From Anaerolineae bacterium (lineage in GTDB: Bacteria > Chloroflexota > Anaerolineae > Aggregatilineales > J027), in contig JAIOHL010000242.1 of NCBI GenBank assembly GCA_019913005.1, positions 1 through 64,000 of the forward strand: DNA of 64,000 nucleotides, read 5' to 3'. Every line of letters starts with the position of its first letter. Position 1 is the first letter of the stretch. The position numbers and the translations under genes are program-made. The notes beneath the pieces are model-generated. The model did no database searches. It was not told the origin of the DNA and saw nothing but the letters and a program-made list of their open reading frames with translations. Shown here one piece after another: positions 9,134-18,465 of this stretch.

Positions 9134-9545
9134 AAGGTTTATCAGCAAGTTCATGCACGATGTCCCGCTGGAAACGGGCTGTCAATCGAATGAACTGCTC
9201 GAACGCGAATTTACGGCCATCATCCAAAAGGCGATGGGGCAAGAATTACCCCAATCCCCTGCGGGAGATTTGTGGGCAAAAATCAAGGCTCAGGCTGAGA
9301 TGATGCCTCAGCTTCCGCCTGCCAAAAGCGAAATATTGGACGAGCCGATTTATAGCCTGCCGACGCTGACATGGCTGCCAGAAGCAATTGCCGACGCCGC
9401 CCAGCGTCCTGTACGGTATGCCTATCGTGCTGAACGGTATAACACTCGCCAAGTTCAAAGTCAGCATATGGCAGTATATGGGCAGTATATACGGTCATCT
9501 ATGCAATATTTGCGGCTAAATTTTGGCATGGTACAAGGCTGCTAA
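9120..9545 (+). CDS. Unknown protein overlapping the sigma gene, candidate anti-sigma partner
   Basis: A 141-residue protein whose ATG lies inside the last codons of the sigma factor gene (14-bp overlap), so translation is probably coupled. It has a helical N-terminal half with EREFTAIIQKAMG and a Pro-rich middle. No zinc-binding HxxxCxxC anti-sigma signature and no clear membrane helix are visible. Position suggests regulation of the sigma factor, but the sequence gives no family. It may be a soluble, divergent anti-sigma factor, or a shortened form of a longer membrane protein. Confidence 0.6.
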   Translation: MDTLKRFISKFMHDVPLETGCQSNELLEREFTAIIQKAMGQELPQSPAGDLWAKIKAQAEMMPQLPPAKSEILDEPIYSLPTLTWLPEAIADAAQRPVRYAYRAERYNTRQVQSQHMAVYGQYIRSSMQYLRLNFGMVQGC

Positions 9546-9556
9546 TCGAAACCTGC

Positions 9557-9578
9557 GGGGCGATTTACGGATCGCCCT
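9557..9578 (+). terminator. Hairpin after the sigma operon
   Basis: GGGCGAT (9558-9564) pairs perfectly with ATCGCCC (9571-9577) around a 6-nt loop, 12 bases after the stop of the sigma partner. The following CTCTCAAAATTTCCC is only mildly T-rich. Confidence 0.45.
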
Positions 9579-9610
9579 CTCAAAATTTCCCACTTTGCTG
9601 GGGTTGTTTG

Positions 9611-9619
9611 TGTTATACT
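9611..9619 (+). promoter_or_regulatory. Extended -10 promoter element for the radical SAM gene
   Basis: TGTTATACT fits the extended -10 pattern TGnTATAAT, located 42 bp before the preferred ATG. No well-spaced -35 box is visible, which extended -10 promoters tolerate. Confidence 0.45.
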
Positions 9620-9660
9620 CTCGACAGTATTGGTTAACACAAAAGGGCCAGCGAATCGCC

Positions 9661-11166
9661 ATGCAAGCAATGCCGACCACCACACTTGCCCCTACAATCC
9701 TCCTCTATAATCCTATTAGTACATCTCCCGGCAAACAGCGACTCCCCATGTCTTTGTTATCCATCGCGGCGGTGATAGATCACGACTACACACCTGAAAT
9801 TATTGACGGCAATCTCATCGCCGATCCCGCCCCGCATATCATTGAACGAGTCAAGATTACCGACGCGAAAATCCTAGCCGTCACCGCGATGCCGGGGCCG
9901 CAATTGAAACAGGCTATTCAAGTCTGCAAGCGCGTAAAAGCCGAACTCCCCGGTCTTGTCATTTTATGGGGAGGCTATTTTGCCACTCATCACGGACAGG
10001 TTTGCCTCGAAAGCGGCATAGTGGATTATGTGATTGAAGGTCAAGGCGAAGCGCCATTCCGCAAATTTGTGGACACCATTCATCATGGTGGGAGCATGTC
10101 GGATGTGCCAAGCCTTGTATGGAAGGATAACGGCTCGGTGAGGGTCAACCCCCGTGCGCCAATGGTGCCGCTCGATAATTTGCCTTTGTTTCCCTATCAT
10201 CGTGTCAATATTGCGGATTATCGCGGCAGAAGCTATCTTGGCAAGGCGGTTCTCAGCCATCATACTAGCTTTGGATGTCCATTTGCGTGCAGTTTTTGCG
10301 CGGTGGTCAAGTTGGTCAATCAGCGTTGGTTGCCCGAAAGTCCAGCACGGGTGGAACAAGTCACCCGTATGATGGTCGAGCAGCACGGCGCAGATGCGAT
10401 GGAATTCCACGACATGGATTATTTTGTCAGCGAATCACGTGCTGCCGAGATTGCCGAACGGATTGAGCCATTGGGTATCCATTGGTGGGCATTGGGGCGA
10501 GTGGATACTTTGAGCACCTACAGCGAAGCCTCTTGGCAAAAGATTAAACGTTCCGGCTGCAAGATGATTTTTATGGGGGCGGAGAGCGGCTCGGCGGAAA
10601 CACTCAAAATTATGAACAAGGGTGGACAAAGCAGCCCTGACAAAACGCTTGCCATCGCCGAAAAATTTAAACATATGGGGATTGTGCCAGAATTTAGCTT
10701 TGTGATGGGCAACCCACCGGATGCACTGGCTGATATTGAAAACACCATCCAGTTCATTCGGAAACTCAAAAAAATCAACCCCGCCAGTGAGTTGATTTTG
10801 TACATCTATACGCCTGTGCCGCATGACCGCAGTGAATTGCTGCGTGTGGCAGAGCAATTGGGATTCCATTTTCCCCAAACCTTAGAAGAATGGGCCAGCC
10901 CAGAATGGGAAAGTTTTGCCCATCGGCGCGAACCCAATACCCCGTTTTATAAAGACACCGCCCGCAAACGAGTCCGGAATTTTGAGACGGTGGTCAACGC
11001 CTATTATCCCACCGTCACGGATATGCGCCTAAAGGGAACCATGCGGATGCTGTTGAAGGGTCTCTCTGGCATCCGCTACAAAACGGAACTATATGGCTGG
11101 CCTTTGGAACTAAAAGCCTTGCAGCGGTTCATCCACTACCGCCGACCTGAAACAATGGGGTTCTAA
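9661..11166 (+). CDS. B12-binding-domain radical SAM enzyme
   Basis: A 501-residue protein from ATG 9661. The N-terminal part (about 10-150) has the Rossmann-like cobalamin-binding fold typical of this family ([24 protein letters not shown]). The radical SAM domain carries CPFACSFC (C206, C210, C213) for the iron-sulfur cluster, then a barrel with [17 protein letters not shown]. Such enzymes methylate or rearrange unactivated carbon in lipids, cofactors or natural products; the substrate here is unknown. The frame is open upstream to 9523, but the added residues overlap the previous gene and the promoter, so the later start is chosen. It ends 4 bp inside the convergent lipoprotein gene. Confidence 0.82.
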   Translation: MQAMPTTTLAPTILLYNPISTSPGKQRLPMSLLSIAAVIDHDYTPEIIDGNLIADPAPHIIERVKITDAKILAVTAMPGPQLKQAIQVCKRVKAELPGLVILWGGYFATHHGQVCLESGIVDYVIEGQGEAPFRKFVDTIHHGGSMSDVPSLVWKDNGSVRVNPRAPMVPLDNLPLFPYHRVNIADYRGRSYLGKAVLSHHTSFGCPFACSFCAVVKLVNQRWLPESPARVEQVTRMMVEQHGADAMEFHDMDYFVSESRAAEIAERIEPLGIHWWALGRVDTLSTYSEASWQKIKRSGCKMIFMGAESGSAETLKIMNKGGQSSPDKTLAIAEKFKHMGIVPEFSFVMGNPPDALADIENTIQFIRKLKKINPASELILYIYTPVPHDRSELLRVAEQLGFHFPQTLEEWASPEWESFAHRREPNTPFYKDTARKRVRNFETVVNAYYPTVTDMRLKGTMRMLLKGLSGIRYKTELYGWPLELKALQRFIHYRRPETMGF

Positions 11167-13001
11167 CGCAGGCCCCATCTTCCAAAAACAGGAGTAGGCT
11201 GCACCTCGATAAACACTGAATCCAAAATTGGCTGGAAAAGCTGCAAGTTGGCCGTTGTGTAATCACTGGCGGGGGCGGTGAGCCGAATATAAATCCATTC
11301 AGGCCCGGCTGCCACGACGTAGGACACAACTGCGTTAATTTGTCCATCGGCCTCGACATTTTGGACGGTAAACCACGCCGGGGAACCAAACTTTTCATAC
11401 CGCCCCGTGTAAGTGGGTTCAACCGCCGGATTGATGCAACGTAGTGCTTCGACAGGATCACGGCTTTCACAAATAATTCCCTGTTCTGCCAACTCTTCAG
11501 GCCGACCCCGCACAAAATAAATCTCTCCGGGAACCTCTTGAACCTCAGCGGCAATAGTAACCTCATTTTCTCCGACTGAAACTTCCGCCCCTTCAGGATA
11601 GCTAAAGGCAAACCCGGCGTCCTCATCTTCGTAGACCTCACCTAAGATGGGAACCGCCGTAGCAGTAGGTGTCCATGTGGGGGGCAAGGTCGCGGTTGGG
11701 CGCGGGGTATTCGTTGGAATCGGAGAAGGGGTTGCAGTCGGCTCGATGGACTCAGCCACGACACTCATTGCCATCTGCTGGAAGGTCGTCTCGGAGAAGA
11801 GGTCAAACACTTCAGGATGGGCCGCACCTATGAAGAAAATCCAATCGTTGTCATTAACCACAAATAACAGACCCCGTATCGCAATTTCATCGTCGCTGGT
11901 GATTAGCTCAAACGCGGGATATGAATAGCCACTGACCTTGCTCACTTCTGCGTTGCCTTCCGTTTCGGCAAGGGCCTCCAAAAAGGACTGGGGTGAACTT
12001 ATATCTTCAACACCCAATTCATCTGCAAAATAATCCGCCGATCCCCGTGTAATCGCAGCAGCAGGCAATACCTCTGTCGTTCCATCAGGGCCTATCAATA
12101 GGAATGGTTCATCATAAACAGGTTCACTCCACTCCACTGGATAATCCACCGACAAATGCAATTCCTCGCTGGTATAGGTCGTAAATTCCTGTGGCGGCAC
12201 AAATGGAGTATTTGTTGGAATGGGCGTTTCAGAGGGTGGCAAGGTTACGGTAGGAGTAAAGGTTGGTGTTGCGCTTGGTGTATCAGTGGGAACTAGCGTA
12301 TCCGTCGGAATTGGCGTTGCCGTATTACTTGGGACAGGCGTTGCAGTTAAGGTCGCCGTGCTGGTGGGGATAAGCGTGTCCGTTGGAATAGGGGTCGCCG
12401 TATTGGTTGGTAAGGGCGTGTCAGTCGGAGCAGGGGTATCCGTTGGAATAGTTGTGGCAGTCTGTGTCACGGTTGGTGAAGGAACAGCCGTCTCAGTCGG
12501 AGGCAAGGTCGCGGTCTGTTCATTAACACCACCTGTGCCGCCTTCCTCAGTTGGAACTTCTGAGGGTACTTCGCTGGGTTCAAGGGTTGGGGCAATAGTC
12601 GGTTCAGTTGTCGGAGGCTCAGTCGGTGCTATGGTTGGTAGTTGAGTGGGAACTTCGGTAGTAGGTGAAATCTCAGTAACTTCTTCGGTAGGTGTTGGGG
12701 CTTCAGTTACAATCTCTGTCGCAATTTCAGTCGGTAAATCAGTGGCGGTGACTGCTTCTGTTGGTGCAACTACAGTGGTTGGAGGCAACGTCGGCTCGGT
12801 AGCTGTGACTTCACCACCTTGTGATTCACCAGATTCAGTGGCAACCTCGGTATGGGCTTCTACCGTCGGAGCATTAGCGGTTTCCAACGCATGTTGATAA
12901 TTCTGTGTCTGCTCCGGTGGGGCGACTGTTGCTACACCACCACCACATGCCGCCAAAAATGCTGCAAGTATCAGCATGGATAAAACGACCAGCTTTTTCA
13001 C
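11163..13001 (-). CDS. Lipoprotein with long Thr/Pro/Glu linker and two C-terminal domains
   Basis: A 612-residue exported protein. The signal peptide ends in a lipobox (LAAC, lipidated C19). Residues about 30-275 are a low-complexity linker rich in Thr, Pro, Val and Glu (PTxTxTP repeats). Two related domains follow: about 280-415 ([18 protein letters not shown]) and, after a second short linker, about 450-605 ([15 protein letters not shown]). Both begin with the FSYP-like pattern of PsbP/DUF1795-type domains. The likely role is a surface lipoprotein holding its domains away from the membrane. The GTG start has GGAGG eight bases upstream. Function is unknown. Confidence 0.75.
   Translation of the reverse strand: MKKLVVLSMLILAAFLAACGGGVATVAPPEQTQNYQHALETANAPTVEAHTEVATESGESQGGEVTATEPTLPPTTVVAPTEAVTATDLPTEIATEIVTEAPTPTEEVTEISPTTEVPTQLPTIAPTEPPTTEPTIAPTLEPSEVPSEVPTEEGGTGGVNEQTATLPPTETAVPSPTVTQTATTIPTDTPAPTDTPLPTNTATPIPTDTLIPTSTATLTATPVPSNTATPIPTDTLVPTDTPSATPTFTPTVTLPPSETPIPTNTPFVPPQEFTTYTSEELHLSVDYPVEWSEPVYDEPFLLIGPDGTTEVLPAAAITRGSADYFADELGVEDISSPQSFLEALAETEGNAEVSKVSGYSYPAFELITSDDEIAIRGLLFVVNDNDWIFFIGAAHPEVFDLFSETTFQQMAMSVVAESIEPTATPSPIPTNTPRPTATLPPTWTPTATAVPILGEVYEDEDAGFAFSYPEGAEVSVGENEVTIAAEVQEVPGEIYFVRGRPEELAEQGIICESRDPVEALRCINPAVEPTYTGRYEKFGSPAWFTVQNVEADGQINAVVSYVVAAGPEWIYIRLTAPASDYTTANLQLFQPILDSVFIEVQPTPVFGRWGLR
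12190..12900 (-). repeat. Low-complexity tandem coding repeats of the Thr/Pro linker
   Basis: About 700 bp encode degenerate repeats of Thr-Pro-Thr-Asp-Thr/Thr-Ala-Thr-Pro units, for example [17 protein letters not shown]. The repeats are imperfect in DNA and uneven in spacing, so this is a protein linker and not a satellite or CRISPR array. The composition makes the opposite strand spuriously open. Confidence 0.75.
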
Positions 13002-13180
13002 CGCGCTATCCCTCCAACAAAAATGTAACTTGATTAATACTATTGGGGCGCTCTACCCACCTGCGCCATTGGCAAGTATAACACTCGATTGCCAAAATAC
13101 AGAATGGCAAACTCAACCAACAGTATCAATCCGATTAGAAAATGGTTATTAGGGCAGCATAGAATTTCACTAGGGCGATA

Positions 13181-14017
13181 TTATCCAATCACCACATTAT
13201 CAATCAGCCGTACCTCACCAAAAAACACCGCCATACTGAGCAAGGCTTTTTCAACCGGGCCATTCAACTCCTGCAATGAAATGGTGTCTGCCACACTGAC
13301 ATAATCTATTTTTGCCAATGGCTCGGCTTCAATGATTTGCCGCATGGTGGTGCGTAAATGCTCGGCATCGCGGCGGCCCGAATGCCATTCCTGTTGAGCA
13401 GCGGTCAAAGCGCGATACAATACCGGAGCAGCTAGGCGTCCGGTTGGATTGAGGCGTACATTTCGACTGCTCATGGCTAAACCATCAGATTCGCGCAGGG
13501 TTGGGCAAGCGATAATCTCCAAATTGAACGCTAAATCACGCACCATTTGGCGAATCACAGCGACCTGTTGGGCATCTTTTTGCCCAAAATAAGCACGTGT
13601 CGGCTGAAACACGTTAAATAACTTAGATACCACCGTTGCTACGCCGCGAAAATGGCCCGGACGCGCTGCCCCCTCCAACACTTGGGTGACTTGTTCCACC
13701 GACACATAGGTCTGAAAACTCGCCGGATACATCTCGACTTCATCTGGTGTCCAGACGAGATGCACCCCTTCGGTTTGGAGCATGGCTAAATCACGCTCAA
13801 TCGGACGGGGATATTTTTCGAGGTCATCGCGCCGATTAAACTGAATTGGGTTGACAAAAATACTGACCCCAACCCGATCATTTTCCGCCAATGCCTGCCC
13901 TACCAATGCGAGATGACCTTCATGCAGTGCCCCCATTGTGGGTACGAGTCCCCATGTTGGCGAGGGGTCGGCCCAACGGATTTGGCGGATTTCTGCGATT
14001 GTTTTGACCACCCGCAT
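13181..14017 (-). CDS. panC: Pantothenate synthetase
   Basis: A 278-residue enzyme that joins pantoate and beta-alanine with ATP, the last step of vitamin B5 synthesis. Visible motifs are LVPTMGALHEGHLALV (about 24-39; the HxGH nucleotide motif), FVNPIQFN, FGQKDAQQVAVIRQMV and a KMSKS-like MSSRN. The start at 14017 gives the normal length; extension to 14191 would read through the upstream kinase remnant in another frame. It begins 2 bp after the stop of that remnant, so the two are co-transcribed. The other pantothenate genes, panB and panE, lie almost 50 kb away in this window. Confidence 0.93.
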   Translation of the reverse strand: MRVVKTIAEIRQIRWADPSPTWGLVPTMGALHEGHLALVGQALAENDRVGVSIFVNPIQFNRRDDLEKYPRPIERDLAMLQTEGVHLVWTPDEVEMYPASFQTYVSVEQVTQVLEGAARPGHFRGVATVVSKLFNVFQPTRAYFGQKDAQQVAVIRQMVRDLAFNLEIIACPTLRESDGLAMSSRNVRLNPTGRLAAPVLYRALTAAQQEWHSGRRDAEHLRTTMRQIIEAEPLAKIDYVSVADTISLQELNGPVEKALLSMAVFFGEVRLIDNVVIG

Positions 14018-14019
14018 GA

Positions 14020-14343
14020 CTAGACCCTTTGTTTCAAGTGCTGTAAGGCTAAAAGTGCCGCGCCGACCACCGGGGTATAACGTGGCTGCGGGATGTTGGA
14101 TAACCCCAAGTGTTGGCACAATGTCCGGCTCAATAAATTGTCGGAGGTCAAGAGGCCACCCGTAAAAGCAACTTCTGGCGTATCCATACACAAGCGTTGT
14201 TTAATGGTCTCCACATGCTCAATCACATTCGGGTTCGCCGTACCCGCGTTAGCACGGCCTACGATGGTTAAATCGGGCCGGACGACGATCACACGCAAAT
14301 TTGTGCCGCCGCCATCAATCCCAATCGCATATTGTTCGCTCAT
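14020..14343 (-). pseudogene. Internally deleted BadF/BcrA-type (ASKHA) kinase remnant
   Basis: From ATG 14343 the frame encodes 107 residues. The first about 37 (YAIGIDGGGTNLRVIVV, the phosphate-1 loop, then GRANAGTANPN) match the N terminus of BadF/BcrA or N-acetylglucosamine-kinase proteins. From about residue 45 it continues directly with what looks like the family C terminus (VAFTGGLLTSDNLLSRTL, then YTPVVGAALLAL). Intact members have about 300 residues, so roughly 200 residues including the phosphate-2 region seem to be missing. The frame is still open and sits 2 bp before panC. It is most likely a decayed gene, though a small functional product cannot be ruled out. Confidence 0.6.
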
Positions 14344-14513
14344 TTCGTTTCCATCAGATTTCACAGATATAATTACCCCAATTGTATATTCGGATGTGCC
14401 TTCACAACAGGGGTTTTGGAGAATGCAAAAGGCCGGGGCGCACCGCATTGAATTTGGTACACCACACGGCCTCAGTAAGCCCGAAGCGGGAATTCGGATT
14501 TTAGGCGAAAGGG

Positions 14514-15791
14514 TTAGTCCTGCCCCGAATTCCTAAAATCGCTGTGCAATCGGGATGGGGAAAATGGCATATGCCAATGGCGGAAGTTCCAATCGAAATC
14601 CGCTTGGATAACCGCACCCGCCATAAACCGCAGGGCTGCACCAAACAGCAGCACACTGGCAAGATCAATATGCACCAAGTCTACTAGGTTGCTTCCGATC
14701 AGTGGCCCAACAAACATCGCCGCGAACAACACCTGCGTATAGACCCGTGTATAGCGCGTCGCGTTTTCAAGAGGGGTGCTTTCACTGAAAAAGCTGAAGG
14801 TGGAGTTACCTGCTAATGTCCATGAAGCACCGGACAACGCGCCCCCGATCAGGGTAAATGCCAAAGCCGGGGACATGGCGTTAATTGCTGCTGCAACCCC
14901 TGTACCCATCAAGCCAATCGCTACCGAGCTACGACTTCCAAAGAGCTTGATGATCCGGGTGATATAGAACGAAACCGTTGCCGCTGCCGTCAACTCACTT
15001 AGCGCATAAAACGCGAGGAAACTTTCATCCGCGCCTAGTTTCTTCATCAAAAACATCGGGGTCATCGCTACAATCGAGAAGAAGGTCATATGAGCAAGCC
15101 CCGCCACGATTGCAGCCTTACGGAAACCAGCGGTTTTCCAGACGCTTTCTTTGCTTTCCTCAACTTCTGGGGTCTCAGCATGGAACAGCACCTTGGTCTG
15201 CTTTACGTGCCAAAGACTGACCAGCGCCAAAATAAACGCCCCCATGTACATTACTTGATAGTTAAAGGGGAAGGGCGCGTTATCTAACCAGAAACCAAGT
15301 GCAAACGCACTGATCCCGACCCCCAGATTCAACGATAGGGCACGCCGACTCAGAAGGGTTGTAATGCGGCTCTTCTCGACAGATTCTCGAATCATCACCA
15401 AAAACAGCACAGTTGAAATCCCCTGCGGTAAAGCGGGAATCGCAATCGCAGCAACCAGCCAATAGGGTCGCCATTCGGTAGGCAAAAACGGTGTAAGGGC
15501 AGGCAGCAAAAACGCAAACCGCTGTCCTAATGCAGGCCAGTAGAGGGCATGAATCGAATCAGGATAGCGTTTGGCCCATCGTCCTGCTAATCCTGCCGAG
15601 ATAAGCACGATCAGCGCCGGGATAGCCGCCATGAGACCCAGTAAAGAAGCCGAAGCGCCCAATCGAATAGCGAATGCCGAAAGAAAGTGGGTGGTGGCAG
15701 GCAAAGCTAATCCAAACCAACCAATATCTTGGACAAGATGGTTGAAATTTTCCCGCTCCACAGAAGGAACGGACTCAGATGTACGTTGCAT
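14514..15791 (-). CDS. Major facilitator superfamily transporter
   Basis: A 425-residue integral membrane protein with about twelve hydrophobic segments in two halves split by a charged loop (about 205-222, FHAETPEVEESKESVW). The loop between helices 2 and 3 holds the MFS-like AGRWAKRYP. The substrate is not evident; the nearby panC does not imply pantothenate transport. The ATG at 15791 opens the frame and the preceding 260 bp hold no gene. A 9-bp inverted repeat (GGAATTCGG/CCGAATTCC) straddles its stop codon and may weakly terminate transcription. Confidence 0.8.
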   Translation of the reverse strand: MQRTSESVPSVERENFNHLVQDIGWFGLALPATTHFLSAFAIRLGASASLLGLMAAIPALIVLISAGLAGRWAKRYPDSIHALYWPALGQRFAFLLPALTPFLPTEWRPYWLVAAIAIPALPQGISTVLFLVMIRESVEKSRITTLLSRRALSLNLGVGISAFALGFWLDNAPFPFNYQVMYMGAFILALVSLWHVKQTKVLFHAETPEVEESKESVWKTAGFRKAAIVAGLAHMTFFSIVAMTPMFLMKKLGADESFLAFYALSELTAAATVSFYITRIIKLFGSRSSVAIGLMGTGVAAAINAMSPALAFTLIGGALSGASWTLAGNSTFSFFSESTPLENATRYTRVYTQVLFAAMFVGPLIGSNLVDLVHIDLASVLLFGAALRFMAGAVIQADFDWNFRHWHMPFSPSRLHSDFRNSGQD

Positions 15792-15995
15792 ATATACTCA
15801 GCTTTTGGTGTGCGGCAGACACGCAGATAAATAAACTTTGGCCTATTTAGACTAAGCAGGCAATTAAGTATTTTTTCGTCTGCTCGCTATGTGAGTATTA
15901 TCAGCATAGCAGGGAATGAAAACCGATTCAAGAGGGGTATTCTGATGATTTTCTGACGCTTGGATGATTTGAACAAATCTTAACATCGAAATACA

Positions 15996-16022
15996 AAGAG
16001 GCGGGTCGTGTACCCACCTCTT
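15996..16022 (-). terminator. Intrinsic terminator of the PA14/SH3 gene
   Basis: On the minus strand AAGAGGTGGGT pairs with ACCCGCCTCTT, with one mismatch and a 5-nt loop, about 31 bases after the stop at 16054. The T-rich TTGTATTTC follows. Stem strength and position support Rho-independent termination. Confidence 0.7.
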
Positions 16023-16053
16023 GTTCCAAACTTACAGGGAAGTTCAGGTGAAC

Positions 16054-17559
16054 TTAGGCAATTTTCACCCAGCTAAAATACAGGAAGGCATCGCTGGTGT
16101 ATTCACGATAGTCCAGTTGCAGACGGTGATAACCAGCAGAGATCGCAATATCCACCGTCAATGTCACGTTCGGTTGGGTAATCGTGAAAGTGTCAATTCC
16201 CGCAAACCCGTTGTCGAGAAAGAAACGCACCCCATCATCCGCTGTCACAGTGAAACGATAGGTGCCTGCCGCGAAATAGACATCTGAGGTAAAGCGAGCG
16301 CTGAAATTATCTACGCCGATGTTGCCAGCGGGTGAACCTGCACCCCAGTTAAAAGCAACCGCGCTGTCACTACGGGTATACACAACCGGAGCGGCCAGTG
16401 AGTTGTTGTTGAAAAACTCACCATACCAGACATTAGTTACTGGTGCAACTGGAGTCGCAGTAGGCAGACTGGTGACCGGGCCAGAGGTGATTGGCAAATT
16501 CCCAATTGGCACACCCGGTAGAATGTATGCCACACTTACCCAACCCTGACGGCCATCAGGAATTTTTACCAAAATCCACAGATTGTCAGCGGTGCGACCC
16601 AACATTTGCAAGACAGTGCCACGTAATACAAAGGTGATGACGGAGAAGTTTGTCCCCGGCCCTTGACGCACATTTAGACGTCCCGTATTAACCGTTGCCG
16701 CATTACCCGTGACTGGCGGAATAGGTGTGGGGCTAACGACTGATCCGGACAAATCGGGCAGTGAACTGATCGCCACATTTGGCAGAATCAAGGCTGTAGA
16801 AACCCAACCCTCCACACCTGATGCGGTACGAATCTTGGCCCATGTGCCGTTGGTGTTGCGGCCTAACAATGTAACCGCCTGACCACGAGAAATCTTTGTC
16901 AAAATGCTGAATTCAGTGCCGGGGCCAGACCGCACATTAAGAGTGTTGGTGCTGACCACTGCGGTGTTGCTACCCGTGCTAGGAGTCGTGCCAGTTCCAT
17001 AGTTGCTGGTACCAGTTGATGCAGCCGGGAAATTAGGCCCGGTTGGGTTGCTGGCAAGATTGGCCCATGTCAGATAGACAAAGGCGTTGGTACCATTTTC
17101 ACGATAGTCCACCTGAATATGATGGACGCCTGCCGTCAGAACGACATCGCGGGTCAAGGTCACACCCGGTTGTGGGCTGTCGAGCGTATTGATGATGGTA
17201 TTGCTGAAGTCAAAGGTAATCGCAATGCCGTCATCGGCTAGAATGTAGAACCGATAGGTGCCAGCGGCGAAGGTGGGCCGTGCGCCCCACCGAACGCTAA
17301 ATCCATCGGCTGGGACACCACTGGCGGGCGAGTTCGTGCCCCAGTTAAAAGCAATCACACCCGTATTAGCGGTCAAGACTTTTGGCTCGATAAAATATGG
17401 ATTGTTATAGAAATCCCCAATCCATGAGGCATTACCGGATTGCAGATTCGCCCCAACTGCGGGGTTTACTTCATTTGATGCCGATGTAGGTTGGCTCGCC
17501 AGACCAAACAAGGCCATCACTAGGGCGACCACCACCATCAACGGGATAAATCGTTTCAT
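16054..17559 (-). CDS. Exported PA14-SH3b-SH3b-PA14 protein
   Basis: A 501-residue secreted protein. The signal peptide is about 1-27 (MKRFIPLMVVVALVMALFGL). A PA14-like domain follows (about 42-172; GTYRFYILADDGIAITFD, then TAGVHHIQVDYRENG), then two bacterial SH3 domains (about 203-262, LNVRSGPGTEFSIL; about 292-350, LNVRQGPGTNFSVI), then a second PA14-like domain (about 378-500; GTYRFTVTADDGVRFFLDNG). PA14 domains usually bind carbohydrate and SH3b domains bind cell-wall or other peptides, so a role in surface adhesion is inferred. No catalytic domain is present. It has its own terminator and a 183-bp upstream region. Confidence 0.82.
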   Translation of the reverse strand: MKRFIPLMVVVALVMALFGLASQPTSASNEVNPAVGANLQSGNASWIGDFYNNPYFIEPKVLTANTGVIAFNWGTNSPASGVPADGFSVRWGARPTFAAGTYRFYILADDGIAITFDFSNTIINTLDSPQPGVTLTRDVVLTAGVHHIQVDYRENGTNAFVYLTWANLASNPTGPNFPAASTGTSNYGTGTTPSTGSNTAVVSTNTLNVRSGPGTEFSILTKISRGQAVTLLGRNTNGTWAKIRTASGVEGWVSTALILPNVAISSLPDLSGSVVSPTPIPPVTGNAATVNTGRLNVRQGPGTNFSVITFVLRGTVLQMLGRTADNLWILVKIPDGRQGWVSVAYILPGVPIGNLPITSGPVTSLPTATPVAPVTNVWYGEFFNNNSLAAPVVYTRSDSAVAFNWGAGSPAGNIGVDNFSARFTSDVYFAAGTYRFTVTADDGVRFFLDNGFAGIDTFTITQPNVTLTVDIAISAGYHRLQLDYREYTSDAFLYFSWVKIA

Positions 17560-17742
17560 GATCCTTACCTCTCCTCACACTCACTGTGTTAAATGGAACT
17601 TACTGAAGAAATCCGACTGATTCCCCACCAAAGGAATCATGGCGTGAGTCACGTATTGAATTGATATTTTCATTTTAGCAGGAGTTTGTGATAGAAATTC
17701 GTTAGCGGAGCATCAACGTTGCATCATCGTAAGGCGTTCGTA

Positions 17743-18465
17743 TCAAAGTAGTGTGGCGGCCTCCTCATCTACCAACCATACTAATCGGCCTTCGGTTGGT
17801 TTGACCATCTGTGAAGGCAGTACATCGGGTTGATATGGCCCTTTTAAGACATCCCGCAGCCGCTCGGCTTTGGATTTACCAGCTACCAAAAACGCTACTT
17901 GTGCTGCTGCATTAATCACAGGGGGCGTCAGGGTCAGCCGCCATGACTCCAATTTTTCGACATAATGGCCGATTACCCAGCGGTTTTGCTCGTGAATCGC
18001 TGCCGTGCCGGGGAATAATGATGCGGTATGTCCATCATCCCCCATCCCCAATAAGATAAGATTAAATACTGGTAAGCCATTGCCAAAAAATATCCGCAAC
18101 TGCTGCTCATATTCTGCTGAGGATTGGGCCGGATCAATATCACCGTGCATAGGGTGGATATTTTCGGGCAGCAGTGGCACATATTGTAAAAATGCCTCAC
18201 GTGCCATGCGATAGTTGCTGTCGGAGTGATCGGGAGGGACGCAGCGTTCATCTCCCCAAAAGATATGCACGTGCGGCCATTCAATTTGGCTGGCATAAGG
18301 TTCGCGGGCCAACAGTTGATAGAGGGCTTTGGGGGTCGAGCCGCCCGAGAGGGCCACCGTAAAGCGACCCTGTTCGGCAATGGCGGGTTTAGATAGGGCT
18401 ACGAATAATTCTGCTGCTGCATGGGCTAAATGATTTGCATCCGAATAGCGACGAACTTCACTCAT
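17743..18465 (-). CDS. pgl: 6-phosphogluconolactonase
   Basis: A 240-residue protein of the NagB/RpiA/DeoR fold, DevB-type lactonase. It hydrolyses 6-phosphogluconolactone, the second step of the oxidative pentose phosphate pathway. Motifs include FTVALSGGSTPKALYQLLA (about 36-54), VHIFWGDERCVPPDHSDSNY (about 66-85) and LLGMGDDGHTASLFPGT (about 138-154). Its start overlaps the end of zwf by 4 bp, so the two are translated in series. It is the last gene of the cluster. No obvious terminator is seen in the following 180 bp. Confidence 0.93.
   Translation of the reverse strand: MSEVRRYSDANHLAHAAAELFVALSKPAIAEQGRFTVALSGGSTPKALYQLLAREPYASQIEWPHVHIFWGDERCVPPDHSDSNYRMAREAFLQYVPLLPENIHPMHGDIDPAQSSAEYEQQLRIFFGNGLPVFNLILLGMGDDGHTASLFPGTAAIHEQNRWVIGHYVEKLESWRLTLTPPVINAAAQVAFLVAGKSKAERLRDVLKGPYQPDVLPSQMVKPTEGRLVWLVDEEAATLL

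Noticed and set aside
9523-9660. N-terminal extension of the radical SAM gene
   Set aside because: It overlaps the sigma partner, a hairpin and an extended -10 element, and has no family resemblance; ATG 9661 fits better.
12220-12897. Plus-strand open frames rich in Val and Gly opposite the lipoprotein linker
   Set aside because: They mirror the Thr/Pro repeats of the real minus-strand gene; the composition is an artefact of its codons.
12200-12900. Possible CRISPR or satellite array
   Set aside because: Repeats are degenerate, have no constant spacer and keep a coding frame.
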